From assembly GCA_039566865.1 (NCBI GenBank), contig CM076955.1:22655001-22719000 (forward strand): 64,000 nt of DNA. The letters run 5' to 3'. Under the pieces are notes generated by a model. That model searched no databases. It saw nothing but the letters and a program-made list of their open reading frames with translations, and was not told where the DNA came from. Source of the DNA: Aurelia coerulea. Taxonomy: Eukaryota; Cnidaria; Scyphozoa; Semaeostomeae; Ulmaridae. The translations under genes were made by a program, and so were the position numbers. This document shows, piece after piece, positions 50,001 to 61,867 of the stretch. How positions within the stretch are numbered: the first letter of the stretch is position 1; every line of letters begins with the position of its first letter.

Positions 50001-51515
50001 TAGTTTTCAAGCAATCAAATGCGTTTGATCATAGATTATCTATGGTTTGATTTGTTGGATTGACCAATTAGAAAGCTATACTTGCTAACCTTCTTTAGTT
50101 TGAGCTGGTTTAACCTGCAAATGTGAATTGGGCGAAAGCCTGTGAAAGCCTCCACAGTTATATCCAAGAACAGTTATCACGTTTGTCAGTGACTGTTCAA
50201 ATTGGTGACTGTCCTTTTTTCAAGTAAAGTCAGATTTACAGTTGAATCCTGAAATAGCGAACCAAACTACTTTCTGTATTTCTTATTAAATCTAGGTTTC
50301 CCCGATGTTGCTGAAACGCTCTTACGAAAATTTAAATGGGGAAAAGGCTTCTACGAGCTAAACCGGTAAGGGAACCGACAAATTCTTATTCGTTTAAGAA
50401 AATTAGGCATGTGGTTCATAAAAATGGTGTATTGTAGAAACTGTAGAAATTGACATGTTCTGAAAGTTTCCATTCTCGGTCTGTTTGGTTTTATTCCTTG
50501 AGTATTGTATTGCAAAGAAGTAGAACCATTGCTTTATCATTTAATTTTTCTATTCAGGGAAGTCCTCGACAACTATTCTCGATGCAAGGATGCAAAAGAA
50601 GTCGCAGTTGCAGAAAAATGTTGGTTAGAAAAATGTGAAGAAGAAAACAGGCAAATTCGAGAAATTGGTAATAATCTACTCCAATAAATCTTCACGAGAA
50701 TGAGAAGTGCACATTCTCAGACGCTGGTTGTGATTGTTGTTGCTGTTGTGATCAACGTTTCTTATCTTGTCTCTCTTTGAGCATTTTCACGAAAAGCTCC
50801 CAAACAAAGTTTTCCATAACTCCGGAAAGATATTCCCGATTAGCGAAATGAGTGTCAACATCGAAGGTTGCCTTCCTAAGATAAAATGAACCATAGTATG
50901 CAAAAATTGATATAATACATGTTAGGACATTGGGAACATTGTAGCAAACGCTGATATTTTGTGATTCACTCCTTTTCTTGGTATTACTTGCTTCAAAATT
51001 TAGTTTCAGATTTACTCGAATTCAACTTTATATATTTATATATATTATCTTTCTTTGTAGATATGACAGAAGTGGATATGGACAAAGAATATTTCAATCC
51101 TAACAGACGAGTGACGTCACAGACATATCAAAGGTAACATGTTCATGATATTTTTATTAAAAAGGGTGCTGCCCTTTTGAATTTAGAAAGCTACGTCGCT
51201 TAAATTGGCTACTTCTTCCTGAAGTTCTGAAAAAGTTTCTGAAGAAGGACTATTTAATAAACTTTCAAACCTGCTGAAACAGTGATCAAAGGCCATCTAT
51301 TTGCAACCCTTCACTTATTATCATTTCAGTATGATTTAAAAACAAAACAAAACAAATAATTATAATTCATAGATTTTTCGATATTACCATCAATGTAGTA
51401 TGATTTTAAAGAAGTCTTTCTCCGTTTAGTTTTTTCTCTTATCTTCTTTGTATCTTTTTATGTTCCATGTTTTCCTTTAAGGTATGGAGAGCAAGATGAT
51501 GATGATGATGATGAC

Positions 51516-51565
<50 letters not shown>

Positions 51566-51584
51566 CGATGATGATGATGATGAC

Positions 51585-51633
<49 letters not shown>

Positions 51634-51926
51634 GTGACTCTGAACACTCTGATGGTGACAAGGATAATGACGGCAATGATGATATTGACAATGACAGTGA
51701 TCACAACGATGAAAGTGGGAGCGAATACGGCGATCAAAAGAAAACGATCAATGATTCTGATTGCAAAGTGGAAAAATCACGTGATTTTCATTCCGAGCAT
51801 GATGAAAATGAAAAGGCAGGCGGTAAAGAAATTTTATCTGATGAAAGGGACCTTACGTACAATGGCTCTAATGATTTTACGAGTGAAGAACGAGACCATC
51901 ATTTCGCAGACAATGCAAAGAATTAA
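47025..51926 (+). CDS. TSR3: 18S rRNA aminocarboxypropyltransferase
   Basis: Seven exons: 47025-47178, 47858-47907, 48727-49063, 50296-50365, 50558-50667, 51061-51133 and 51482-51926. Together they encode 412 aa; human TSR3 has 312. The family enzyme transfers the aminocarboxypropyl group of S-adenosylmethionine to a methylated pseudouridine in 18S rRNA, a late cytoplasmic step of 40S maturation. After a basic N-terminus ([20 protein letters not shown]) come [84 protein letters not shown] and [11 protein letters not shown], all conserved. EYFNPNRR precedes a last exon with 46 consecutive Asp codons (51495-51632) and a further acidic, hydrophilic tail. That exon accounts for the extra length. 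Intron 4 contains a tandem repeat. Confidence 0.95.
49146..50040. repeat. Tandem repeat, about 150-bp unit, six copies
   Basis: Each unit starts GCCCCCTTYGATAAGCTAAA and ends TGCGTTTGATCATAGATTAT followed by CT. Unit starts are near 49146, 49289, 49441, 49583, 49736 and 49889. Lengths alternate at about 143, 152, 142, 153, 153 and 150 bp, because some units carry an extra ACTATGA and GCAAT step. It lies wholly in TSR3 intron 4. Confidence 0.95.
51495..51632 (+). repeat. GAT/GAC trinucleotide run (poly-Asp)
   Basis: Forty-six tandem Asp codons, mostly GAT with a few GAC, in the last exon of TSR3. The run is long enough to vary in length by slippage. Open frames of Ser, Ile or Met in the other five frames are shadows of it. 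Confidence 0.97.
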
Positions 51927-53239
51927 CACACAATGTTTGTGTCGTCGAGCAGACTTATCTGTCAACAAAACAATTACTTTTGGTTTCATTTTTGGGAAAA
52001 GTCAAAGTAGATTATCCCCGAGATTATCTTCAAGATTAACCAAACCGAGACTGTTGACTGTTGAAACTCGTAAAATATTATTAGCGAGCAACTTGACATG
52101 ACAGAGGCGTCTGTTTTAAAAGAGTTATCAAGGTTGAGAATGCCCCCTCCCCCAGCATAGGTTCCAAATCTTTAACTCAGCGTAAAAAGGTGGGTGTAAA
52201 ATTCAATGACCTATTTCTCCTCTGATCGAATGGCTTGAAAGAAACTTTAGATACTTATCTATAATTCTACCGTTGGACTTAGCAGAAATCTTGAATAATT
52301 TTCGAAATTACAGCGTATTTTATATCCCAACTCATTTTAGGATGTGACGTCATCAAATTTCTAAATCATAAACCAGAAGAACGACAGACTTTTGCTTGAT
52401 GCCATATTGTAGGCATTCATAAACTATGGTTTTCTTCGAAATTAATTAATGTTGCGTCAAACAGTTTAGAAATTACGATGGTTTTAAATTTTTTTGAAAA
52501 TGTTTCTTGAATTCTTGAAAAAGAAGAAAAACATCCTAATTCTGAAAATATTGAAGATTTCAGAAAAGTCCAACGGTAGAATTATAGAGAATTAGCTAAA
52601 GTTTCTTTGCAGTCATTCAGTTCAAAGAAATAGGTCACTCAATTTTACACCAGCCTTTTTAAAGATTTGGAACCTATGCTCCCTCCCCCTAACTGTACAC
52701 ATATTTTTTTATAAGAAACTAAGAATTTCAGATTTTGAGTACTCAGAGTTTCTTACGAGTTTCTTATATGTTCCATAACAATCTTCATGTTCACTACCTG
52801 TGCCCTCGTGAACATTTCCAAACAAGGTTTTTTAAGCCTGTTCAATATTCAGGCATTACTCAAGTACCTTACGAGTGATATAATATAGGAAACAAGTGAA
52901 AACAAAGTAGAAATATGTTAAGGATTTCCTTTATCAAAATAAATAGTTTCTTAACTTTTATTTTCCCAGTACTGGAGTTTCTTAATTTTTTGGCGATCTG
53001 AGAGTTGAGTTTCTTGTGGGCAGTTTCTTATAAAAAAATACGTATACTCTTCTTTCCATTGAAGTGACCTGACCTGATTGTACTGAAATGTCATTGTTTG
53101 ACAAGCTCCAGGGAAATTTTTTAAGTTGAGAGTACGTATGCCATTGTGGGGGAGCGATACTGGAGCCTCGTATTCAATGGAATGAGAAAGCCGCCATTTT
53201 GGATGGCCTAAGAAGAGAAGCTCTGAGGTGAGGAAAGTC
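51927..53239. other. Spacer between TSR3 and MRPL27
   Basis: It holds the second GCATAGGTTCC-family MITE (52155-52679). From 52680 to 53239 I see no gene. The last part should contain the MRPL27 promoter and leader. Confidence 0.5.
52155..52679. mobile_element. Foldback MITE, GCATAGGTTCC family, copy 2
   Basis: It is 525 bp long with the same GCATAGGTTCCAAATCTTTA ends as the copy at 21680-22201, but in opposite orientation. For example its right arm AGGTCACTCAATTTTACACC is the reverse complement of the other's left arm. It is flanked on both sides by CCCTCCCCC-type sequence, an imperfect 9-11 bp duplication. Confidence 0.85.
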
Positions 53240-55558
53240 ATGTTTGCTTTGCTGGGAACACGTCTGTCGTCATTGATTTCACGAAATTTGCAAGAAATAA
53301 AGATAAATGGTAATGAGTCTAGTTTGTCTTTAAATAAATATGGCATTTCTTGATGATATGTGACACTGACATCGCTTGTTGATGATGTAGTCTACACACT
53401 ATCTAAACTATCTTTAAAGAAAAAATCATTGATGATGGAATTCGAAAATGGCCAGTTTTTCCAAAATTGTCGCCAAGAAGGCTACCAAACTTTTGAGCAC
53501 TGCGGAAAATCTGAACTTTTGACAACAAATTATTAAAATCTTTGTGAATATTGGATTATTTATAAAGTTCTTCCAAAAGAATACAGGATATCTTTAATAT
53601 CAGTCCTTATATGTACTCGTTTTAAATTGTACATATAAAAGACAGGAAAATAAATATTCTGATTACCAAATGCCAATGATTAATGATGTGAGAAATTACT
53701 TTTTTACAGAATTTTGAAAGAATGATTGGTTCCTGATTTGTAAAGAGGAGGATTTCTGAAACCTGGCCTTCTGTGCTCATCAAAGCAGAAAGCAGAGTTG
53801 CCTTAAAAATCATAAAGAGGGATTTTTGTTCAATATTTAATGCTCAAATGGAAAAACTCTTGCCAGGGGTAATCCCTGAATACCCCAGGAATGCTGCTAA
53901 GAAATATGAAAAACAAAGTTGAAGGTCCCTTCCAACATTTGATATGAGCTTATAAGTTTATTTTGCATTAACGTACATGTTTTGTTATTTCAGGTATTCC
54001 TTCCATCATCCAAACATGTAATGCAACAAAGAAAGCTGGTGGTCAGGCAAGAAAACAGGGGAAACCAAGAAGGGGCAAAAGAAGAGGAGCAAAATGTTTA
54101 GACGGTATGCACCCATGTGATGCAATTTACAATTTCATCCTCTCATATGACAAGAAATGGTTTTGTGTATAAATATCTTGCCCTCTTTCATATGTACAGG
54201 TTTTGTGTTAATTTTCAATACATTCATCGTCAGTTTGATCTGTTGACTGATATACACTTGTATTCTCTCTGAAGCAACAGCAACAACAGTAGGCATAAAT
54301 TGAGAGCCTTATTTGGTAAGGCTACACTTGAATGTGAAAGGCAAATGGCTACCATGTGGGTTAGTGCAATTAAGTTTTTTAAAGAAAGTAGCTAAGAGAG
54401 AAAGTTACAATGTTCTAATGTCTCTTTCACCGGATATCATTTTGTTTACATATCTCTTAATAAATTCTTAACAATGCATTGCATATGATCTAGCTTCTTT
54501 TTTCGTTACAAAAGGATGTGTTCATGTTAGTTTATGTTAATATTTCCCAGGTGTGCATGTAAAATCTGGGCAGATTCTTGTCAGGCAACTTGGCTACAAA
54601 TTTCATCCTGGAAAAAATGTGAGTAAATTTTGATACGGTTATTGTCTAAATAACTAAGGCCGAGTAGAAAAAGTTCTTTCAACAGGGGATGATTTTCGGT
54701 AGAGAAATCCCAAAAAACAAGGTCTAGATATGAAATTTTGCAAAATGCCATTATTCAGCAAGGTATCATGCCATTTTAAAACAGGTTGGGTAGTCCAAAA
54801 CTCAGGGGCATACCCCTGTATAAAAGTGGTTTGAGTACACCTTCTAACTTCTTGAAACCTTTTGACATGACCTTCTATTTGATATATTTTACTCACAGTT
54901 CATATACCTTCTTCATTCCGTGTAAATTGTTGTACCTTCTTTTCAACAGATGAAACCCTCAGCTAAGATTCAGTTTGATTCAGATATCCACTTGTATAGC
55001 TTGCTGGCTATTGTTCATAAAACCCCATTCCAGGGGCGGATCCAGCCCAAAGTTGAAGGGGGCAACCTGCAAAGAGGGTGCCGAAAGTAGAAGAGGAAGG
55101 AAGCATGTCGAGAAAATTCTTAAATTTTCCTACTAAGTAACGCAGAAATGTATATTTTTCCCCCGCATTTAGATTGAAACAGTTAAAAAGGAGTTTGTTA
55201 GGGTCATCATGAGGAGTGCGCTTCTCGCCAAAAGGGGACTTCTTGTTGTGAAGGGGGTAGTTGCCCCCATTTGTCCTCCTACATCTGCCACTGCTCCATC
55301 CTCAAATGAAGTAGACAAGATTTTTTATTTTTGCCCCTTTAGGTTGCTGCTGGAAGAGATCATACATTATTTGCATTATGTGAAGGATTTGTCAAATACA
55401 CAAGTGAACTTTTACAACCTCAACCATTTAGTCTTGCAAGAAAGCCTATAGATTACGTAGAGCGAAACTTTATAAACGTTGTGGAAAGACCAAAACCCAG
55501 GCGGCTCATTTGTATTAATGAACATGAAATGAAAAATAATGTTAATAGTGAAAAGTAA
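53240..55558 (+). CDS. MRPL27: Mitochondrial large-subunit ribosomal protein bL27m
   Basis: Four exons, 53240-53309, 53994-54104, 54551-54618 and 55343-55558, join in phase to give 154 aa; human MRPL27 has 148. The family protein sits near the peptidyl-transferase centre of the mitochondrial ribosome. Exon 1 starts MFALLGTRLSSLISRNLQ, a basic, amphipathic, acid-free N-terminus typical of a mitochondrial presequence. This exon was placed by phase, donor and targeting character, not by similarity. ATKKAGGQARKQGKPRRGKR follows, where L27 has its conserved KKxGGS-type start of the mature protein. Then come VHVKSGQILVRQLGYKFHPG and GRDHTLFALCEGFVKYT, the L27 core. The C-terminal extension (YVERNFINVVERPKPRR) is also seen in animal L27. 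Intron 3 contains a hAT-like MITE. Confidence 0.9.
55031..55293. mobile_element. 263-bp hAT-like MITE in MRPL27 intron 3
   Basis: It starts CAGGGGCGGATCCAGCCC and ends ACATCTGCCACTG, with GTTGAAGGGGGCAAC mirrored by GTTGCCCCCATTT-type sequence inside. Flanks CCCCATTC (55023-55030) and CTCCATCC (55294-55301) could be a decayed 8-bp duplication. Confidence 0.65.
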
Positions 55559-57233
55559 TGCACCACTTCAATTTACAGCCTCGTTTTGGAAAATATTCAA
55601 AATTCTTTGATATGAAATGTTAGAGGCTGAATTCCGATTTAGCATTCAAACGTTAGTCTGACTACAAGTTTTTATGTTGCCATCGGTAGTATTGTTAACT
55701 TTATGGCGATGCAAAGTTTGAAAACCTACAAGGGATTTGACCGTGAAAATGACTCTGGGTGTAAAGTTTCACCCTGAACGATTTTCACGGTCAAATCCCT
55801 TATAAGTTTTTAAACTTTATAGCGTCATAAAATCAACATCACAATCGCTAGCAGTTCAAAAACACGAAACTAGACTAAAGTTTGGGTGCTAAATCCGAAC
55901 CCGAGCTTGAAATTTTCATATGAACAATAGAAAGAAATTTTGATACAATTTCAAAACGAGGCTGCTTAATTGAAGAAGTGTATTCAGTCTGTACCTCTGC
56001 TATCATTGTCATTATTCAGAATCAAATGAATTGGTTGGCCAATCATATTTGTGTAGCGTTAAGAGTGTAACTCCACTTGTTCTACGATTGCCCCGTTGTC
56101 CCGATCATAAAACTTTTTCGTTATGGAACTAAATTTCAAATACCAAGCCCTTTTTGTACCACTTTTGCTCATGAATAAATACCATCTTGAGAAAATTGGG
56201 TGTTAATGCGACGAGAACAATGACTGACTATTTCCCTGTATCAGTTTCATTGAATTTAATCAAAGTTTTTCATCATTCGGTATCATTCATCAAGAGGTTG
56301 AGTTATTCAGTGAATCTTAACAATGAATACAACGAGAAGAGAATCCTGTGTGATTAGTCTCGTTTTTTTGTCATAAATTGTTGACTTGTTTGTGTAGGAT
56401 TTGTCCTGATCCTTATGGATCCTTGTGTCGTCATTACATATTTTGCCTGTTTGATGAAACACCGTTGGATTTGTTGGCTAATGCAGAGGAGCCCCATATT
56501 ACAGATAATTAAGAAAATGTCTGTCAAACAATATTTTATTCAAAAAAAATATTTTCCCTTATCATTCTTCCGTTTCTACTTTGACTACCTTATTTCCTTG
56601 TGCTCTCTCAACAAATATTTAATTGACAAATGATAAATTGGAAAGGCGCAAGAAAGCACACGATGGCGTAAGAAAACAACACACGATATAGTGACAAAAG
56701 GGAAAATATTTTTTGAATGAATTATTTTTTGAACAGAACATTTTTTGAAATATGTTTTTGTTAACTGTAATATGGGCTTCATGTGGCTAATAACGAACGC
56801 TGTGAACTTCCTTCCTTGTTTGCATTGCTTGCTTTTTTACGCAATTTCATTTCAGCGTTTCAGCATAAAGAATAAAGCGTTTCTGCTCAAGAGCAATTTT
56901 TTCTGACCAGATCTTCTTTCAATTGCACGTTTTTGATGATAAAAAAATGTTAAGCTTGGTGTCACAGAAATTGTGTTTTGAGGGTCGTCTTGTATTGACT
57001 TGTCTTGTTTTGAGTTGTGCCCTGCCTTGTCTGTTATTTGTTCGACAAAGCAAAGCATAATGTACGTCAAATGACGTCATAAAGCGCGTTAATTTGGCCG
57101 AAAACGAGGCTGTATCATGCTGCGTGCAATTCAATTCAATGGAAAAGGAAGCTAAACATTAATTTTTCATGATGGCTTCTGTTTCGGGAGAGCTGAGCAT
57201 TACTGTCTCTTTGAGTGAAGAAGACCGCAACTG
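55559..57233. other. Spacer between MRPL27 and membrane-protein gene
   Basis: Contains the palindrome at 55578-55962. The rest is AT-rich with no recognisable gene. The final stretch includes the leader of the next gene with a 21-codon upstream ORF (57169-57234). Confidence 0.5.
55578..55962. mobile_element. 385-bp palindromic foldback element
   Basis: GCCTCGTTTTGGAAA at the left pairs with TTTCAAAACGAGGC at the right. Inner arms pair GGGATTTGACCGTGAAAATG with its inverse around a centre near 55763. The two arms match with divergence over most of their length. No target duplication is clear. Confidence 0.7.
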
Positions 57234-57234
57234 A
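57169..57234 (+). promoter_or_regulatory. Upstream ORF abutting main start codon
   Basis: ATGATGGCTTCTG opens a 21-codon frame that stops with TGA at 57232-57234. The last base of that stop is the first base of the main ATG (TGATG). Such an overlap would force reinitiation or leaky scanning for the downstream protein. Confidence 0.5.
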
Positions 57235-60200
57235 TGATGGAGAGAAGATGTTTGATTCTCATTTGTTTCATTTATTCTCAAGTTGGATTAGAAGAAATTT
57301 CTGCCATCAATAACACACATTTTGTAAATGCAACGGAAGGTACGGATGATTTACATATTATTTGCCAGTCGATCAATAACGAAAACAAAAGCCAGGATAC
57401 CACTCGCAAGAGAGGGAAATACAACGACGAAATCCAGTTTAATTTTGTGCAAAAACAAATCTTCCAAATTTATTATTATTGTCTCCTTGTTGAGATTATT
57501 ATGAGCACTAAAAATATTTAATTAGATATTATCATCAAATTGAAGACACCAAACATGTTCCATCATCATTCAATTGTTCTCTCAGGTCTGGTCTGGCATT
57601 AAAAATATTCCGAAATGTTTGGTTTCTTTGTGATTAAAGCAGAAACAAACTATCTGAATACATCTCATGGGTCTAATGGCAGGGAAATTGTTCTGAACAA
57701 GGTATATATGGAGATAGTACACTAAAATCCATCGGGGAATTTTGAACATATACTAAAAATAAAGTCCTTTGGAAAATTGTTACAGCATAGCAGATAGCAT
57801 TTTAAAGACAAATTGAAAAAAATACGCTCACTGATTATAATTTCCTTTTGTAGGATTATTTACCAACACTACAACTAACGCAAGCAGACAATCTTCAGTA
57901 CGGGACGTAAAGCTTAATGGTACAAAGTTACAAACAGTGATAGCATCAGAGCTGAAGAAATATGGGACAGCAGCACTTTTGAAATCAAGTTCAGTCCTTG
58001 TGACAGTCATCCCAGGTTTGCAGAAGACCAAACAAAGCTCCGTAAATTTAGTTCATCCATTTATCAATAAATCCAGCACAAGGAAAGAAATGGTCCAATC
58101 ACATTCAAGACTAGAATCAACTTTTTCACCATCATCAACGTCATCACCACAATCATCATCACTATTAGACACAATTTCTATTAAATACCATCAAATTCAG
58201 ACAACATCTTCAATACAAGCAACGCAAGCAACGTCACATTTACAAAATATAACACTTTCATGCACAGAGAAAACAACTGATAAATTACATAGCAGATTAG
58301 AAACACCATCACACACACAAATTGCTGCTTCACCTGCAAATAGTACTTATGTTTCATCAATTTTAAGGGACACAAACATCACCATTCCATTTGTGCAGAT
58401 CATTAGAGGTTCTTTCACTTCTTTCATCAAGCTTTCTCACACAATCATGAACAAAGGGAAGACACCTTCACTATCTTTCAACATCAAGCATTCTCCAATA
58501 GAACCCATGACTTCTTCAAGAGTCATCAAATTAAAGACTTCTTCGTCAATTAGTCTTCATCCTGGCAACACGTCCATTTACGCAAACAAATCTCATAGTT
58601 CATTGAAGAAAGTACCATCAGATATCAACTCTCCACAACCGTCTGTTTCGCTGGAAAATTCCACCACCCTTGCATACACTTCATCTTCCACATCAAAATT
58701 TATTCAAGATGACTCTCCTTCATCACAGAACACAAAGTATTCCTCTTCTGTCAATTTTGTGAATAAAATTTCCTTGCAACCAACCAGTTACGAAACCAAA
58801 ATACTGGCTTCTTCTTCGACAACTATCACATCATCTTTAGTGGCCAGAATTCCAAAAACACAATCTCTGTCTTCTGAAATCAGTACAGAGATATTCAAGT
58901 TGCTGTCAACTTCTTTAATTACCCCTGTAAAAATGGAAACAGGAGACAGAATGATGACATCTTCAATTTATCCAACGAGAACGGCAGCAGCAGATGGGAA
59001 TGTAGATGCAAAGAAGAAAAAAGGAGAAAACCAAGGCAAGAAATCTCCTATATATGTTTTATATCTTTAGAAATGTAATGTCATAACAGTTTGTAAATGC
59101 TAAAGATTGTGGCAAGATGCATGGCATTTCTTTTGTTCAATTCTTATAGAATTGTAAAAGGCTTTTAATTGGAACGCAGTGCATCTTAGTACAAAGTTCC
59201 CTGCTGCCATCTTTAGCATTATCATTGATTGTTGTACAATTGATATGATTTATTTCTCAAAATGAAAATGTTTTCACAAACAATCAGTATGCATATGCAT
59301 TTTTTCTTGGCTTCGCTGCAAGCCAAAATATTTTGCTCAATTTCTATTACAGCTTCTTTACTCATTTGCACATTTAGCATTATTTACAAAGACTATCAAA
59401 ATGATATAAACCACAAATTGAAGCACAAACTTATTATAGTTTTGAAACACACCCCCATACCCCCTCTCCCCCCAAAGTTTTGTTGTATCAATTTTTTCTC
59501 TTGGTGATTTCTTCACAATGTGCAGAAATTTATTTTGAATTTTATCCATTTTCAGGATTGCCTGCTTGGATAGCAATTTTATCTTCAATTGCTGTATTCA
59601 TTGCCATAATGACGATTGTGGTTGTCACATGCAAGTATATACGATGGTAAGTTCTTTTGAAGTATCATTTTAGGATTGTTAGAATCAAAAAATGACTTCT
59701 CACAAACAATTAGTAATCTTGATGACCTGCTTATTGCTCAGTTCCATTATGAAAAAGTTTCGAACAATTTTTGTTTCATCTGTCTACCAGGTGATTCAAA
59801 GAAAGTTAAAAACATTTGGTGAGCTGTGGAATATAAATACATGGCCAACATTCAAGACCAAATTTTTATCCATCGACCATCGGTCAAAGCCTGACTTGAA
59901 GTTGAATTTTAATTTTTCAATAGCAAATAAGTCATAGACCAGGATCAAACTTGGAATCCTTCTTCTCATATAAACCCTTTACCAGCTTTTTCCTAACCTC
60001 TGGATCTACAATAAAAGATAAGTGATTTTAGCAAACAAAATGTTCACATCAAGTTAGCCTTTTGATTGATAGATTAACAGTTTAGTTTTGAATATTGGCC
60101 GTGTACTTTTTATTCCAAAGCCCACCAAACGTGTTAACTTTTTAAACTCACCCAATACAGTCCAAAAGAACTTATATGATATGACTAACATGGACTTGTC

Positions 60201-61067
60201 AAACTATTATCTAATCTTATCATACACGGAATTGCCATGGAATATTTATTATCACATAAGAATTTGGACAAATGAAAATAATGTTTATCGTCACACTCTT
60301 TATCCTTCGTTTCATCAAAAAGATATGGTTTCCTGCCAATACACCAATATCTTATATAATATAACAATGTCATTTCAAATAATATTGATTTTGGAAGAAA
60401 TTAATTATTCATCGTAGCAGTTAAAAAGATTTATTGTTATGTAACTTTGGTTATGAGCAGGAGATATCTCCTTTATCATATTTCCCCTTTAAAAAATTGA
60501 TGAAGTAACACAGCTTGACTTAACTATATTGATTGATGTCTTTCTGACATTTATCAAAATTAATGTTTCAGGAACAAAGACCATGGAGATTATACTCTTT
60601 GGATTTCAAATTTGGAATTGCAGCCAATAACGTCAAGGTAGCATGACATCTTTTTCTCATGTTGTATTTTTGTTTCCAAGAAGCATCTATACTTTGACAA
60701 CCAAAAGCTTTAGCTTTTGTAAAAAGAGCCTGGGTCAAGCGATATTTTTATACCTTTTCATACAAGAGGCTTGATTGAGGTGTCAGAGGTTCTATCACTA
60801 TTGTGCACATCCTAGAATTCTTCAAAATATATGCAATATTGTTGGATTATGATTCTTTTCAAAATTGCTAAACAGCCTCTCAAATAGAGCTCGCACGTCT
60901 TGAAAATCACCAACATTTGATAATATCTAAATATGATAAATATTCGTTTTGATTTGTTAAAGGGTATGAAATGATAGCACTTTGGGTTAATTGTCATTTA
61001 TATTGTCAATGGTGTCTTTGAAAATAATTTCATTTCTTTTTTCAGGAATGCAGAAGTACTAACTTAG
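57234..61067 (+). CDS. Ser/Thr-rich type I membrane protein, unrecognised
   Basis: Five exons, 57234-57339, 57854-59035, 59556-59646, 60572-60637 and 61046-61067, give 488 aa in consistent phase. The start MMERRCLILICFIYSQVG is a signal peptide. The ectodomain (about 30-430) is mostly Ser, Thr, Pro, Lys and Ile. It has several N-glycosylation sequons (NNT, NTT, NAS, NIT, NTS, NST) and few Cys or Trp, so it looks like a mucin-like, heavily glycosylated stalk. A Lys-rich step (DAKKKKGENQ) precedes one transmembrane helix, LPAWIAILSSIAVFIAIMTI and on to VVVTC, then a short cytoplasmic tail, YIRWNKDHGDYTLWISNLEL and beyond. Exon 2 joins exon 3 through a GC donor (CCAAG|GCAAGA), the only donor here that keeps phase and avoids a stop. 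Retention of that intron ends the frame at 59070 and removes the anchor. I recognise no homologue. Confidence 0.72.
60719..60790 (+). repeat. Dispersed intronic repeat, copy 3
   Basis: AAAAAGAGCCTGGGTCAAGC then GATATTTTTATACC resembles the segments at 8626 and 24659. This copy lies in intron 4 of the membrane-protein gene. Confidence 0.4.
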
Positions 61068-61867
61068 GCAAGACAATCATGAGCAATGAAACACAATTTG
61101 GTATGGGATGGATAGTAGTTCTCTAACTTAGTGTAAATTTCGAATCTTTAATTTATTAAAAGCAGTGCTAACCACAGCATACAGAAGACAATTAGAAAAT
61201 ATTCACGCTGTTCATTTACATCACTTATTTAAAGGTTAAATATTGTTTGCATGTAAATAGTAAAGGGTTTGGGTTCACTTTTCATTTGGACTATGGGAGT
61301 GTCTATTTTGTTCTGAAGACACCTTGTTTATATATTTCATTCATTTCTGTTTATTTTGGCCTTGTGATTTTGTTCTGTTGCTTCTTCATATTAGTTTTTA
61401 GACTTGTTTGTTACTGATTATTTAAAATTACTTTATTTATTCTCTGTAAAGGCCAATGTCCAGTCAGTGGAATACTTCGAGCCAGCAGAATTTTACACAA
61501 TAAAAAGTTATTCAACCTTAAATTTCTGCCATAAACAATAGAATTTCTGCCTGCCTGGAAAAATTCCACTGACTGGCCCAAAGGCACAATTTACACCAAG
61601 TAAACCAATGAAGACATCTACAGTGATTTACTGTACAAAAACATAACACCTTGCAATGGCACACTAAAATATTGCTGTTTATCCTCAAAACTCCCCTTCT
61701 AAAATATGTTTATATTAATCTTTTTAGATTCATTGATAAAAGTACTAGTGTATTTAATGTTTTAATGAATATGACAAGACAAAATTTCTCAGGCACTGGT
61801 CCACTTTCTTTCAACGCTCATGATAACAGTTTTGTGACAACTCAGAAATGCATACTATTAACCAGGT
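61068..61867. other. Spacer before the satellite
   Basis: AT-rich, no gene recognised. It should hold the 3' untranslated region of the membrane-protein gene. Two segments, around 61450-61500 and 61555-61580, share CCAGTCAGTGGAATA-type and TTCCACTGACTGG-type inverse sequence, a probable short inverted repeat. Confidence 0.45.

Noticed and set aside
51458..51737. Poly-Ser and poly-Ile open frames on the minus strand
   Set aside because: They are shadows of the poly-Asp codon run in the TSR3 last exon.
53446..53523. Alternative first exon for MRPL27 beginning MASFSKIVAKK
   Set aside because: It looks like a presequence but has no GT donor in the required phase before its stop. The exon at 53240-53309 has one.
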